The notes: a model not told the origin generated them from the sequence alone. DNA of 64,000 nucleotides from Scalesia atractyloides (GCA_947069175.1 CAMTDV010000017.1:40433126-40497125); one strand, 5' to 3'; counted from the stretch's first letter, positions 47,275-58,168 are shown. Program-made: numbers and translations.

Positions 47275-48614
47275 AAGACTAGTTGGGTGGTTCGTTTGGG
47301 CCGTCATTATCTTCAACAGAATTGGCGTTGATGTTGTAGACTCTTCCTCTTGCTGGTGGCCTAGTGGTTAGGTTTTCTTGATTTGCTTGGTTAACTGGGT
47401 TTGCTTGAGCTTAGGCGTTTATGATGTTAACCAACCGAGGGCACGTGTTTCTAAAGTGGGTAGGGTCGCCACAATTAAAACAAGCTCGAACATATGGAAG
47501 CATGGGGTATTGGGGTTGTTGATATGTTTGGATCATGTTTTGAGTAGGGGGTGAGGTTTGGTTCTGAGAGGTGCGGCAAGCTATGACCATAGCGTCCACA
47601 ATTCGCACATAGTCGACAAGGTAAGGTAGATGGATGGTGATAAAAACAGGTGTTACATTGAGGGTGAGGTCCAAGGTAAGGCTTCTTAATTGCGTAAGTT
47701 GAGTTGGGTGCTACTTGAGTGATTGGGATAGCTTGGAGGGGTATGGCTTGTGAGGCTGGTTGATTGCGTTGGGTGACAGCGAAAAGTTGCCCATCTCGTT
47801 TTCTCATAGAAATGGGTTGAGAAGGGGATTCGGTTTGGGTGGAGTTTGAGGTTTCAGTTGATGCTTTATCCTTCTTCTTCTCCTCCTTGAAGTCCTTATT
47901 TCGTATGCGGTTCTCGGTGAGCTCTGTAGCTAACTCCATTGCTGCTTCCAAAGTTGCAGGTGTGGTACTTATTACAGAGTCTTGAATTTTTGAAGGAAGG
48001 CCTCGAATGTAATGCTCGATCAAACGGTAGAGGGGAGTGAACAAGTTGGGAACCATTTGATTTAACTCAAGAAATCTCTTGTTGTATGTGGTGTGATCGC
48101 CTTCCTTTTGTTTCAAAGAATAGAACTCATCCTCCAATTTCTTGATTTCGCTTCTTGGGCAAAACCGTCTTGTCATGATTTCCTTCAACTCTTCCCAAGT
48201 CAAAGTCATAGCATCTTCAACACCTCGTTTGGCCTTCTCTGTATTCCACCATGTAAGTGCTATTCCAAGTAAACGACCGGTAGCATATCGCACTTTGCGA
48301 TCATCGGGGCAATCGCAATTTAGAAATGTGTTTTCCATTTCTTCAAACTAATGGAGGAGAGCGGTGACACCTTCAGTCCCTTCGTATTTTGGAGGGTCGC
48401 AGGATTTGAAATGCTTGAAGGTGCATTTAGTGGTAATTGGGGGAGGGTTGACAACATTTCGATCTTCTTGATTGACGGGATTAGTGGTAAGGGCTTGTTG
48501 AACTTGAACTACAATGTTGGGTATTACGGCAGCCATTTGTTGTGCGATTTGGGCAGCCATACGCTCGCGAGCTTTTCCTGCTCTCATCTTCCTACGAGCG
48601 GAATTAGAAGACAT
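47275..48614 (-). pseudogene. TR-GAG gag
   Basis: The ATG at 48614 opens MSSNSARRKMRAGKARERMAA. The retrotransposon gag core contains KCTFKHFKSCDPPKYEG, a single TAG at about 48350 (probably from Trp), then GIALTWWNTEKAKRG and RRFCPRSEIKKLEDEFYSLKQ. Two zinc knuckles follow: CANCGRYGH (second half shifted by one base at about 47590) and CFNCGDPTHFRNTC (about 47487-47446). The protein stops at 47412, with a further similar stretch to about 47275. It strongly resembles gags of Tekay-type chromoviruses in Asteraceae (memory, not a search). Two lesions only, so it was intact not long ago. Confidence 0.88.
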
Positions 48615-49442
48615 CTACAAGGAATACATATCAAGAGTATGAGTTGGATGTTTTTGGGATCATGTGTCGTATTTAGGAATAAACATTCATAAAATAAACA
48701 TAGCATAATAAATCTACTACATCCATAGGATGTCTTGGGCTTTGCTCGTAATTGGACCTTGCATGCCGCCATACTTCACCTTCGTAATCATGTGGGCCCC
48801 CATGACTACCGGGTTTTTCATATGGTTCGCATGTGTTAGCCTGGTTACATACACTAAAACCCGGAGAATATCGAGAAATATGTATGTAACGTATGATATT
48901 CGGAATGTATCCAGGTGTGGACACGGTGACACCTCAAAGTGGGGTTAGTTCGAACGACGTTTGGTGTTGCATGCTTTGGCCTAATAGGTCCTTCGTACTC
49001 TCATCGTTAGTCCCCAGGTAGGCAAACTGGTCCGTTATATTGGATTTATACGAATGCCAACCTAGACAGGACGTTCCGACTACCGATACTTGTACCCTTA
49101 CAGTTACTACATGCCCGTCGCAAAACTCACTTTGATGAGATTTGAAAAATGAAAAATGCGACAAAATCTTGAATAACGGAAGTATGAAGATGAATTGAAT
49201 ATGTGAATATTGTAACATGTTTGATGAATATGTATGTAAGTATGTATGTTTGACTGTAAGTATAATTCACTATGTATCACAAAATGTAATATTGGAAATG
49301 TTTGCATGCATTTGTGTATGTAATAAATATGAAAGAAATAAACATCATGAGTTTGCATGTAACCACATAAACAATTAAAATCTAATCAACTATAGTATAG
49401 GCTCTAAAGGTCTAATAACCTATCCTATATCCCTATAGTCAT
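48615..49442 (-). other. TR-GAG 5' leader, no genes seen
   Basis: About 830 bp between the primer site and the gag ATG. Short frames occur on both strands with no recognisable domain. Long leaders are usual in gypsy elements. Confidence 0.5.
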
Positions 49443-49455
49443 GGCTCTGATACCA
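49443..49455 (-). other. TR-GAG primer binding site, initiator tRNA-Met
   Basis: The minus strand reads TGGTATCAGAGCC, three bases inside the LTR at 49459. Confidence 0.92.
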
Positions 49456-50447
49456 ATGTGTCACACCCCGACCCGCAGCGGAAAAGGTGATCGGGGCATG
49501 ATTGGGTTTTCATCAAAGCTCATGACATTTATTATAACGTTTCATATTTATTATTACAATTAAAGGGAATCATACAATCATAATTACAACATGTTCTACA
49601 CATCTTTCTAGACTTCATTAATTTCTTCTAAGGCATTTCCTATGTTTTCCTTGCTTCATCCTGTTCACCTGTATCATGTGTAAAAATGGTTTTTGGATCA
49701 ACAAAAAGTTGGCGAGTGAATCCTATGAAAAACATTTGAACAAGTTTATTGAATTGATTATAAAATAAAGTGCATAACCACATATGAGTAAATATAGATG
49801 TAAACTTATTCACAAAACACTTAATATTAAATAATGCACACACATACAATAATAGCTTGTTTTGAGGCACGCGTTGTTCAACTTGTCTCCCACGAGGAAC
49901 TGATGGGCCTAATGAATGAGTTTTGAGGCACGCATTGTTCTACGAACTGATGGGCCTAATGAATGAGTTTTAAGGCACGCGTTGTTCAACTCGTCTCCCA
50001 CGAGGAACTGATGTGCCTAACAAATAATTTGCATACAACTTGACAATATGTAATACATAACTACAAACAATATTTACATTCTAAGTTTAAATCATAATAT
50101 GGTATGGCACGAGTTTGAATAAACGAATTAGTTTAAGTGACACATGATACACCCCAAAACGTGTAATAAAAAGGGGAGTTGTAAGATTCACTCACAGTGG
50201 TTGCGTTTCTTGGATTGATGATGAATGCGCACGAAATTGGATTTAACCACGAGAGAAAACTAACCTAGATAATAACATAACGGTTCGGTAAATAAGCGGA
50301 TTTTATTAATCAATTTTAGTAGGATTTTTGGATATATTTTTGTGAGTTTAAGGCTATTTTCTAACTTTAAAAATGTTATTTTTAAGTATTTTTAATTAAT
50401 TTTTAATTTAAATAAATAAATAAAAATAATAAAAAAAATGTTGATTT

Positions 50448-50490
50448 TTGACCATTGACCGTTGACTTGTTGACCGTTGACTTGTTGACT
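50448..50490. promoter_or_regulatory. Array of six W-boxes (TTGACY)
   Basis: TTGACC at 50448, 50455 and 50470; TTGACT at 50462, 50477 and 50485. TTGACY is the core bound by plant WRKY factors (established knowledge). Six in 43 bp inside an LTR suggest stress-responsive control, but binding is not shown. Confidence 0.55.
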
Positions 50491-50680
50491 GGTTCGGTCG
50501 GTTGTATGTGTGCGCTGGGTGAGACTCGAACCCGTGACCTCCCGTACGCGTGCACGCAGCTCTACCAACTGAGCTACGTGTCTAACCCGAAATAATTCTG
50601 TTTTTAATTATACTTATATACTATTTAGATTTATCCAGAAATTCATTTATTTTAAAAAGGATTTAATGGTACCGACTCGG

Positions 50681-50753
50681 TGCTCTCCACAGGTCTCGAA
50701 CCCGGGACCTGTGGTTTAGTTTGGCACACAGTCCACCGCTGGACTGTGTGTCT
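50681..50753 (-). other. tRNA-like double hairpin
   Basis: CACACAGTCCA-CCGC-TGGACTGTGTG at 50725-50750 is a perfect 11-bp stem with a four-base loop. It is preceded by CCACAGGTC...GACCTGTGG arms around TCGAACCCG (a B box on the minus strand) at about 50688-50713. It looks like a tRNA-derived relic; no functional tRNA is called. Confidence 0.4.
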
Positions 50754-52130
50754 AACTTGGTAAATATTCTGGTTTTTATTATACTTAACATCTTACTGTT
50801 GTGGATCCGGTTCAGCTTAAAAAAAAAGACATTTTATTACAGCGAAGGTGCGTGTGTCAAGGATCGAACCCGTTTATAATACCGATTTTAATTAATCTTA
50901 TATCATACTAGACTTCATCTTCTTCGTTCAAAACACAGACAATGCTTAACCATGCTGTTATTTGTTAAATTAATTTAACGAACCTTATAAACAATTGCAA
51001 TGTATTGAACAGAAAAGGGTTTGGGGAATGATTGTACCGAGCTGATCGTCTTCTTCAGAAATCCGGCAAAGATCGTCGGCTCTGTTTTGTGATCTTCTTC
51101 TGTTAGGATCAATTAACAGTTTGAATAGATTAGATGTGAAATTGAACTACTGAGTGACGATTATCAGTAGGTTTAAATGATCATACCGGTTAACAGCGAG
51201 TTTCTGGAAATTCCAGAAGTTTTCCGGCTACAACAGAAAATCCGGCAATGTCGTCTGGGGTTGATTCTGGGTAATGGAGTGATGTTAGAATTTGTCTAAT
51301 AATGGAATGAAACAGAAAAGTCGAGGTAATTACCGTGTAGATGAAAGTCTCGGTTTTCCGGCGACTTGCAGAGAATTCCGGCGAGTGAAATTTCTTGCGA
51401 CAGAGATTCTTCAGGGGTTTAAGGTGAGTGTGGGTGATGTCAGTATGAACTCTAAGATCTTATTTTTGGGTAAGCAGACGGGATGGAATGAACTCGGTTT
51501 TCCGGCGATAACTTCCGGTAAATTTGCAGAGAATTCCGGCGACTGCGGCGAGGTTTTTCTGAGCGAAAATGGAGATTGTAGGTGAGATAACTCGTGAGCA
51601 CAACTGATGAATAAGGTATAACTCGGATTGAATTATGTTTTCAGTTTCGAACAAGGATTATTGTCCATGAATGAAATTGATTGGATTTTTCGGTTATAAC
51701 CGATGTTGCTGTAAATGTAACCGTTAAATTCAAAAGAAAACGGCAAAGTTTGACGAATTTGTCGGGATTTCCGGTGAGATTGATTTGGGGCGCGCTGAGT
51801 AGTTGGGTTTGATTTCCAATTTTATTTTAAGTATTAATTGTTTCAAATAATCAACAAGAAACACAAGTGGCGGAGTGGTTGGGCAAGTGTGAGTTAAATT
51901 GCTAAGCTTATATCTGGCTGACCCGGGTTCGAAACCCGGCTTCAGCGTTTTATTTTTATTTCATTATTTTTAATAGATTTTCAATTATAAATTTTATATT
52001 CTAATATACTTATTAATTATGTATCGTTTAAAATTAATTTGAGCATTAAATATGCAACGAATTTTTTAACTGGTTGTTCGGTTAATAAACGAAGCGGGTT
52101 TGGTTAATCCGGTTTTTGACGGATGTTACA

Positions 52131-52692
52131 CATGTGCTCAGGTTGACGGAAAGTAAAACTAGTGGGGCCAGGGTCTTGTTGGTTGGTGATAAGGGACACG
52201 TTTTCGATGAACCAACTCCCAAGCGATATGTGTCAATGTTGGATGCCGTCCCAATCATGGACTTGAGAAAGCTCACCATACCCGATAGTACCATCGGTAG
52301 GCTCAAGCCGGTGATTTGTTCATTTATGTAGTGTAGGAAGAGGTAAAGATGATTGTGATGTGAGAAACCCCTCCAGAGGCTCCGTCTCACGGCCCTTGGA
52401 CAGGATTAGATACTGGTTGTTGGCACTTCCACCAACGTCGCCACTAGGGATGAAGATACAAAGAGTTTGGTGTGTTCCTCATTAGTAGAGGGTTAAGTGG
52501 ATGATGTCGACATGCCCGCAATTTCAATGTAAGTTTTGATGCCATGTGCGTAGGCATATCATGTATGAGTGTTCTTGTATGTCATGTATAAGTGTCTGTG
52601 TTGGTGTATGACTAATGCAGTGTCTAAGGCTATAGACTAAGTCTACTCTCTAATGCACACCTAGTTCACTATAACCATTGGCTCTGATACCA
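52131..52692 (-). other. Element D interior, right part, with primer site
   Basis: Continues from 44050 after the TR-GAG insertion. The primer site for tRNA-Met is on the minus strand at 52680-52692. A 71-codon plus-strand frame at 52116-52331 (MTDVTHVLRLTESK) crosses the insertion junction, so it cannot be an original gene of D. I see no gag. Confidence 0.6.
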
Positions 52693-52695
52693 ATT

Positions 52696-54250
52696 TGTCA
52701 CACCCTCAAAAATCCACTTGCGAGGTTCTACCGTGAGGCGCGTGACAAACCAGGATCACAGTCATTAGTCATACTGAAGGACCATTATATGAGTTTAAAA
52801 AAAATCTTGTTTGCTCATTAATGAGAAAATATTGTTTATACAATTAAGTTGCGGAAGCGTAATAATTACAAAACCAAAATAGTTAATGTAATTTAAATTT
52901 GTGTCTAAATATTTAATGAAATCAATACGACACCATAATGCATCCTCGTCCTGATGTGTGCTACCTTAGCAACCTGAGAAAACATGTAAAAATCAAGTGT
53001 CAACAATTATGATGAGTGAGTTCACATGTTTTAGTTTACAGATTAAGATAAGTTGTTTCCACTGGTTCAAATCCCAAACCAGTATGTTATAATAGGTAAC
53101 CCCTGATCTAAACCCGAATTAGAATGTTCAAGTTTCCCGATTCAAAACCTGAAGCGTGTTGTTATAGGTTGTTCCCGATTCAAAACCCGAATCGTGTTGC
53201 TATAAGTTGTTCCCGATTCAAAACCCGAATCGTGTTGCTATAAGTTGTTCCCGATTCAAAACCCGAATCGTGTTGTTATAAGTTGTTCACAATTCAAAAC
53301 CCGAACCGTGTTGTTATATTGATTAGCAATTTATGTTATATGTTTAGGTAGCTAACCTAGGTCATGTCAACAAAGTGTTCGATCCGAAGCTGACGTTGTT
53401 GCCCCTGTTGTGCCAGGTCTATAACTAACCATGGCTAAGTGTTAGGCAAATTCTACACCCGTGACCATCAACATTCGTTCTAACTGGCGCGGCCATTTCG
53501 AGTGCGGCTTGTCGGGCCCAGTAGTACTACTAAAAATTCCCTCGCTATAATCCAATACTAACGGCATCGTAAGTGTTAAGGGGACTGACATGTGATATAT
53601 GCTTCCTTGTGACCATAACCGTATAACATAACTCTAAATAGAAAGACATTATTGTACCGTAATATATACCACCTATACATCTCTGTAACGTGTACATGTT
53701 TTCTCCCCCTGTGTTTTGTAAACGTTTAAAGAATAAGGGGTCGTGAACTCACCTTTGATAGCTCGGTTAGACTTTTAAAGTAATTATGAGTTGAGGTTGG
53801 TCAATCACGTCCTTAACCCGGAATGAAAATTAGAGAGAGAGAGATGTGCGATCAATGAGAGGGGGGGCTGCTGCCGTCGAACTCTCAAGGGGAAGGGAGG
53901 ATTAGGATTTTGTAATTTATAAACTTGTTTTATTTATAACTCAAACTTGTTCTCCAAGAAACACAAAGGGGGAGGTTAGGTGTATGGGCCGAGAAAGGGT
54001 AAGGGGTTGTCGAGTTGGGTTTACTTGGGTCGCGAGGTGTGTGGTAGCGGGTTGGGTTCGCGCAAGGTTGAAACGGTTTGAGCTCAGGTTCGGCTTTTTA
54101 ATGGAACATATAATATAAGCCGTTAAATAACTAAACACATATTATAATTTATCAAATATTCGCGACATGAGTTTATTCTGTGTATGTATATCTGAAAGAT
54201 TAAATCGTATGAATACAAAGGACGATACCTGATTTGTCCGAGATGTCACA
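52696..54250 (-). repeat. Element D 5' LTR (1555 bp)
   Basis: Matches 38845-40102 with a longer repeat array: 38-bp units at 53169, 53207, 53245 and 53283 and degenerate ones from about 53093. An ACTGGTT...AACCAGT inverted repeat lies at about 53060-53084. ATATA follows at 54251-54255. Confidence 0.9.
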
Positions 54251-54661
54251 ATATAGACTGATAAATGATCTTTTGATAGATAAAGAAACATTGTTACATC
54301 GATCACCTATTTATACTAACCTTCTAACCTCTGAGCATCTTTGATGACGTCAAGGTTGAAAGTGACATCTAACAAACAAAAAACTAACCTAACCACTGAT
54401 GGCTAAACACTGATAGTGCAATGCACTGTTACATTGATTATTAAACTAATAAAACTAAAACTCTGTTGACCATCCTCTGCTCTTTATCTTCTCGCATACC
54501 TTTGGCATTTTGTCATTTTGTAGTAGCAGATGATAGAAGACAGATCTTTGGAAAGGCATTGTTTAACTAACTAAGGTTGTAAACTCTGATAGTGGGACCA
54601 AAACGCTAATAGTGTATTTAACTCTGTATCTTCTGTTCCTTGTAAAGGGTTCATTCCAACA
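54251..54661 (-). repeat. Copia-E 3' LTR, right fragment
   Basis: The minus strand begins TGTTGGAATGAACCC right after the polypurine tract AGGGGGAG (54664-54671). It holds AACCTCTG at 54326-54333 and TGACGTCA at 54345-54352. Confidence 0.86.
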
Positions 54662-54689
54662 ATCTCCCCCTGGATCAGTTGATGCTAAA

Positions 54690-57350
54690 ACACATTTATT
54701 TTTGGTCTTTATTCCTCAACAAGAGTTCTCTAATTTGCCCTTTGTATTGTATTTCAAAGTTGAGAGACTCCATATCCTCCTCATCCTTTTCAAGCTCCAA
54801 ATTCAAAAGATCTTGAAGGTCTTCTGCATTTAACCCATATGCATCCTCCATGCTTATCTTGACAGCTTTACCATCTGACTTGAGAAATGTCAACTCATGG
54901 GAGCTTTATCAACTTTCCATTTTAGAATTTTTGGGTCAGATGGTTTTCTAGGATGGCTTATTGTTGAGGGTGGTGGTTATAGTTGATGAGCAATCTTGGA
55001 TAATGTTTCTCTTAACACATTGCTTGCATCATCAGTGTGGAAATGGATCTGGTCCATGATTCCTTGTTTAATGAGGTGGTTGTGGTTGGATTAGCAACTG
55101 GCTTAGACTTAGAAGGTACGGATGGTGGTTGCCTTTTTTTCTCACAGGCATCTTCTTTGTTGAAGTACCAGCCTCTTCTTTTGCATTTTGCAGAGCTATC
55201 TTTTGCTCAACCAAAGCTTTGCTCTCATCCCTTACCCTTTCCTTGTTTCTCTCCTTTTCCCTTGCCAATATGTTTTCTTTTTCATCTACTTTGGGATAAC
55301 CACTTTTGGCCTTGAAAGTTTGTCTGTCTTAAGTGCCAGCCCTCTTCTTTCTTGTAAAAATTCTCCCCCTTTTTGGCATCATCTTTGTCAACTAAAATGA
55401 CTGTGGGAGGAGCAGTGCCAGTGGTGTGGAGAATATGAGCCTTGATTGCCTTGATGTCTGTAGATGTCTCTATGTAACGTGCATCAACCATGTTTCTAAT
55501 TTCTTGCATGTGATGTTTATGTTGGAGATCAACATAGTGTTGTTATTGTTGAAATAGAGGGTTTAAGGCTTGTTGCAGTTCAACAGTGGATATGACAGAG
55601 GACTGGCTCTTTATAGCTAACATCTGCTTCAGCAAACTTTTGATTTCATTCACAAAAGATTCAATGTTTGTGGCTCTCTCCGTCAAATCCTGGTATTTAG
55701 ATCATCACCTAACGTAATTGGATCATCTGAACTCCTACCAGATGTGGTAGTTTATCTATGTCATCATAAACAGGGGTTTCAACCCTTGTTTCAAACATAG
55801 ATGCCCCTTTATCTTGGTTCTGGGGACTTCCCACATGAACAAAGGTTACCTTAGTAGCCTCAACAGTGGTTGCCTTTGTCAGAGTCTTAGGGATGTAACC
55901 ACTGTCTAACTGCAAACCTCGGAGTTTAGCAATTGTAGTGGCTGCTCTTGATGAACTCTCACCAAAGGTTACATGTAACCAAGAGATGTATCCTCTTCCG
56001 TTGCTGATGGGCTAGCAAAGAATAAAGAATCAGACCCAGTCACATTCTGAAGTATATTCTCATTAATAGGGTTGTAAGAAGAACTGGTTAAAGTATGTTC
56101 TAATTCAATTGCACTCAGCAAAGGCAATATGGTAGGTGGTAGTGTTGTGATTGGTCAAAGGTGTGGTACAGAAAGAGACATTGCCCTGTGAGAGGGGCTG
56201 TGGAAGATAGAACCAAGTGATCCTAGAGCTTCATAATTAGGTGTCCCTGTGTTTACAACCTTTACCTCTTGTGAGGAAGAAGGAGGAGTTTCAAAGCCAG
56301 GTTGAGATTCTAACATCTGCTATAGAGAAGCGGCACCAGTGTTCTCTTGTGATTTTTGTGTTATCACAGGGTTAACCTCTAGGATCTCATCTTCCAGAGG
56401 GCCCATTTTGGGTTTGGTGGGCTTTTTGATAATTTTCTTTGGTTTCTTTTTTGGAGATAGCTGGTGTGGGTTTCAGGGCAGTGGTTGTAGTGCCCTGATC
56501 ACCTGGAGCAGTGGGCTCAGTAGCAGGTGGTTGAGTTTTAACATTTTGTTCTTATAAAGCTTGCTCTTCCTCCTCTACTTGTGTTTTGGAAACTTTATCC
56601 TTATTTGTAATTCTTGTAAAGGTTTCATGAGTTAGGCCGCCTGGTTTTGTAAAACAGCGCCTTGTTTAACATCATCATCAGGTAACTGACTATGAAGATA
56701 AACACTCAAGAATCATGGATGTATCAGAAAAGCTTTTCTTTTTGCAATATTATTAAAATTTGCCACAAGGTCATTGAACAATATCTGGGAAAAGTTAAAA
56801 TCTGATCCTGTTAAAATAGCATAGCCCAAATACTGAATGTTCAATGGAATTTCATTAAAAGTTGTTGTCTTTGTTGAAACACAATGTGGAAGAAAAATCT
56901 CATCTCAGCAGGAAGATTAGGTTTGAAGATTGTCATACCTTTAAGTTGCCCAATATAACCTCTTTCTAGAAATTCGGCATGCATCTCGTTGATAGGAAAC
57001 GACACAGGATGTGCCATATCATTCAGTTCGAACACTTGTGAGATTGATTGAGGGCTGATTTGCATCAATGTTTTGCCCACTTTGGATAAGATGGCATAAG
57101 GAACCTCTTTTTGAGAATGAACCTCTGCGTTCGCCCAAAATTTCCGTTGTGCTTCTTGATAAATTGGGGCTTTGACGCTCAACATATGCTTGAATTTCGA
57201 TTCTTTTAAGATGTTAATCATCGGATGGTATCTGGTATTAGAATCTGTTTCTTCGAAGATTGCTGTGTAGTTATGAGGAGTCTTGATTATGAGGGTGAAT
57301 GGTGGTGGTTTTGGTTTGGATATCGCCTTGGATTTGGGTTTGGGTGCCAT
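54690..57350 (-). pseudogene. Copia-E ORF2
   Basis: The ATG at 57350 opens MAPKPKSKAISKPKPPPFTLIIKTPHNY. The next 140 residues (ETDSNTRYHPMINILKESKFK ... HPVSFPINEMHAEFLERGYIG) form a compact domain that copia-B has lost; I do not recognise it. Ser/Thr-rich sequence follows in broken frames, then KKGEN over the internal CTCCCCCT tract (55363-55370) and the C-terminal block LKSDGKAVKISMEDAYGLNAEDL...LLLRNKDQK ending near 54696. Several stops and deletions. Having both ends intact, it is the best guide to ORF2 in this family. Confidence 0.68.
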
Positions 57351-57777
57351 GATTGAGAGAAAATCGTTTTGAGAATTTTGAATTCGACACAATAAAGTGG
57401 AACCTCTGTTATGGATAGAACATGGTTTGATTGGGTTTCTGAAAAAGTGATGATGATATGTCATCTGATGCAATTGACTGACGAATAACGTCTGACCACG
57501 TGTATCCTCTGTTTGAAAATGGAAGACAGTTGTTTGGAAAACATTGATTGAGAGTATGAGAAGTGGTTTGTGAATAGTGTTTGACACTATCAGAGGATAC
57601 ATTTTTAGCAGTGGATAGACTTTTCTAAACGAACAGTGTTTAATGTTATCGGTGTTTGAACAGACATTAAGGATTTATTGAAAAATTCAGTTTTAAACTA
57701 TTTTAAGGATGGAATTTTGATTTTCTGAAAATATTTTAATGCTATTTACACATAGATCATAAGAGAGTTGTTTTTAA
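57351..57777 (-). other. Copia-E intergenic region before ORF2
   Basis: Noncoding, equivalent to 27056-27485 in copia-B. AACCTCTG half-sites lie at 57120-57127 (inside ORF2) and about 57403-57410. The TATA box present in copia-B is changed here. Confidence 0.5.
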
Positions 57778-58168
57778 TCCATGTTTAGCATTCCAATCCT
57801 AGAGATCAAGCTTTCAAATGTAGATGTATCTAAAGCTTTTGTTAGAACATCTGCCAGCTGATCCTTAGTATGGACATGTTGTAAAGAAATCAATCATTTT
57901 TCATAGTAATCCCTCACAAAATGATGTCTGATGTCAATGTGTTTGGTGGTAGAATGAGACACAGGATTTTTGATGATGTTTTCAGCTACTTGACTATCAA
58001 TCTTGAGTGGAGTCTTTAAAATAGTTACACCAAAATCCAAAAGTTGATTTGAAGCCACAAAAGTTTAGCAGTGCAACTTGCAGCCGCAATGTATTCAGCC
58101 TTATCAGTGGATGTGGAAACTTCAACTTGCTTTTTGCTTTGCCAAGACACTAGGCAATCTCCTAGGAA
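57778..58168 (-). pseudogene. Copia-E RNase H fragment
   Basis: The minus strand reads FLGDCLVSWQSKKQVEVSTSTDKAEYIAAASCTAKLLWLQ at 58168-58045, matching copia-B RNase H (FLGDCLVSWQSKKEVAVSTSTAEAEYIAAAS), and continues in broken frames to the pol end near 57778. The match stops at about 58168, at the CCTAGGAA that encodes part of 'QFLG'. Confidence 0.85.

Larger units (their letters stand above)
50137..51124. other. 990-bp LTR segment with W-box array and tRNA-like modules
   Basis: Present only in the right LTR. It contains six TTGACC/T boxes at 50448-50490, a tRNA-Lys-like module on the minus strand at about 50512-50584 (A box TAGCTCAGTTGGTAGAGC, B box GGTTCGAGTC; stems do not pair well), a second module at about 50681-50753 with two strong hairpins, and a third B box at about 50868-50880. 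No TSD surrounds it; the flanks share AGTTTRA. No protein is encoded. Confidence 0.6.
44051..52130 (-). mobile_element. TR-GAG type non-autonomous Ty3/gypsy element (gag, no pol)
   Basis: LTRs at 44051-45734 and 49459-52130 run TGTCACACCCCGACCC...GGATGTTACA. The target duplication CATGT is exact (44046-44050 and 52131-52135). The minus-strand primer site for tRNA-Met lies at 49443-49455. The interior holds one gag ORF (47275-48614) and a threefold tandem repeat, with no RT, integrase or RNase H. This matches the description of TR-GAG elements in plants (gag-bearing, pol-lacking). It must use pol proteins from another element. Confidence 0.9.
49459..52130 (-). repeat. TR-GAG 5' LTR (2672 bp, with extra segment)
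   Basis: Matches 44051-45734 at both ends with an extra 990 bp at 50137-51124. It includes the threefold tandem repeat (about 49859-50020) and the tRNA-like copy (51867-51948). CATGT follows at 52131. Confidence 0.92.
38845..54250 (-). mobile_element. Element D, non-coding gypsy-like LTR element (LARD type)
   Basis: LTRs at 38845-40102 and 52696-54250 run TGTCACRCCCTCAAAAATC...GATGTCACA. The target duplication ATATA (38840-38844 and 54251-54255) is exact. A tRNA-Met primer site on the minus strand at 52680-52692 abuts the right LTR, so the element reads on the minus strand. After removing the nested TR-GAG element, the interior is about 4.5 kb with no recognisable gag or pol. Its 3' end hairpin (40121-40139) resembles those of Tekay-type chromoviruses, so it is probably a non-autonomous derivative of that group. 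Confidence 0.85.
54251..58168 (-). mobile_element. Copia-E, truncated relative of copia-B (3' half)
   Basis: In minus orientation: end of RNase H, intergenic region, ORF2, polypurine tract and 3' LTR, matching copia-B in order and content. It was split by element D within the LTR (other part at 38619-38844). It is cut at about 58168, inside RNase H, where Athila-2 sequence begins. The 5' half, including gag, integrase and RT, is missing. Confidence 0.88.

Noticed and set aside
50512..50584. Functional tRNA-Lys gene on the minus strand
   Set aside because: A and B boxes are good, but the acceptor and anticodon stems do not pair. Kept only as a tRNA-like relic.
52116..52331. 71-codon plus-strand ORF starting MTDVTHVLRLTESK
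   Set aside because: It crosses the TR-GAG/element D junction at 52130, so it arose by chance from the insertion, and it has no recognisable domain.
38845..54250. CRISPR-like array suggested by the 38-bp repeats in the element D LTR
   Set aside because: The units are direct tandem repeats with no unique spacers, and this is plant nuclear DNA.
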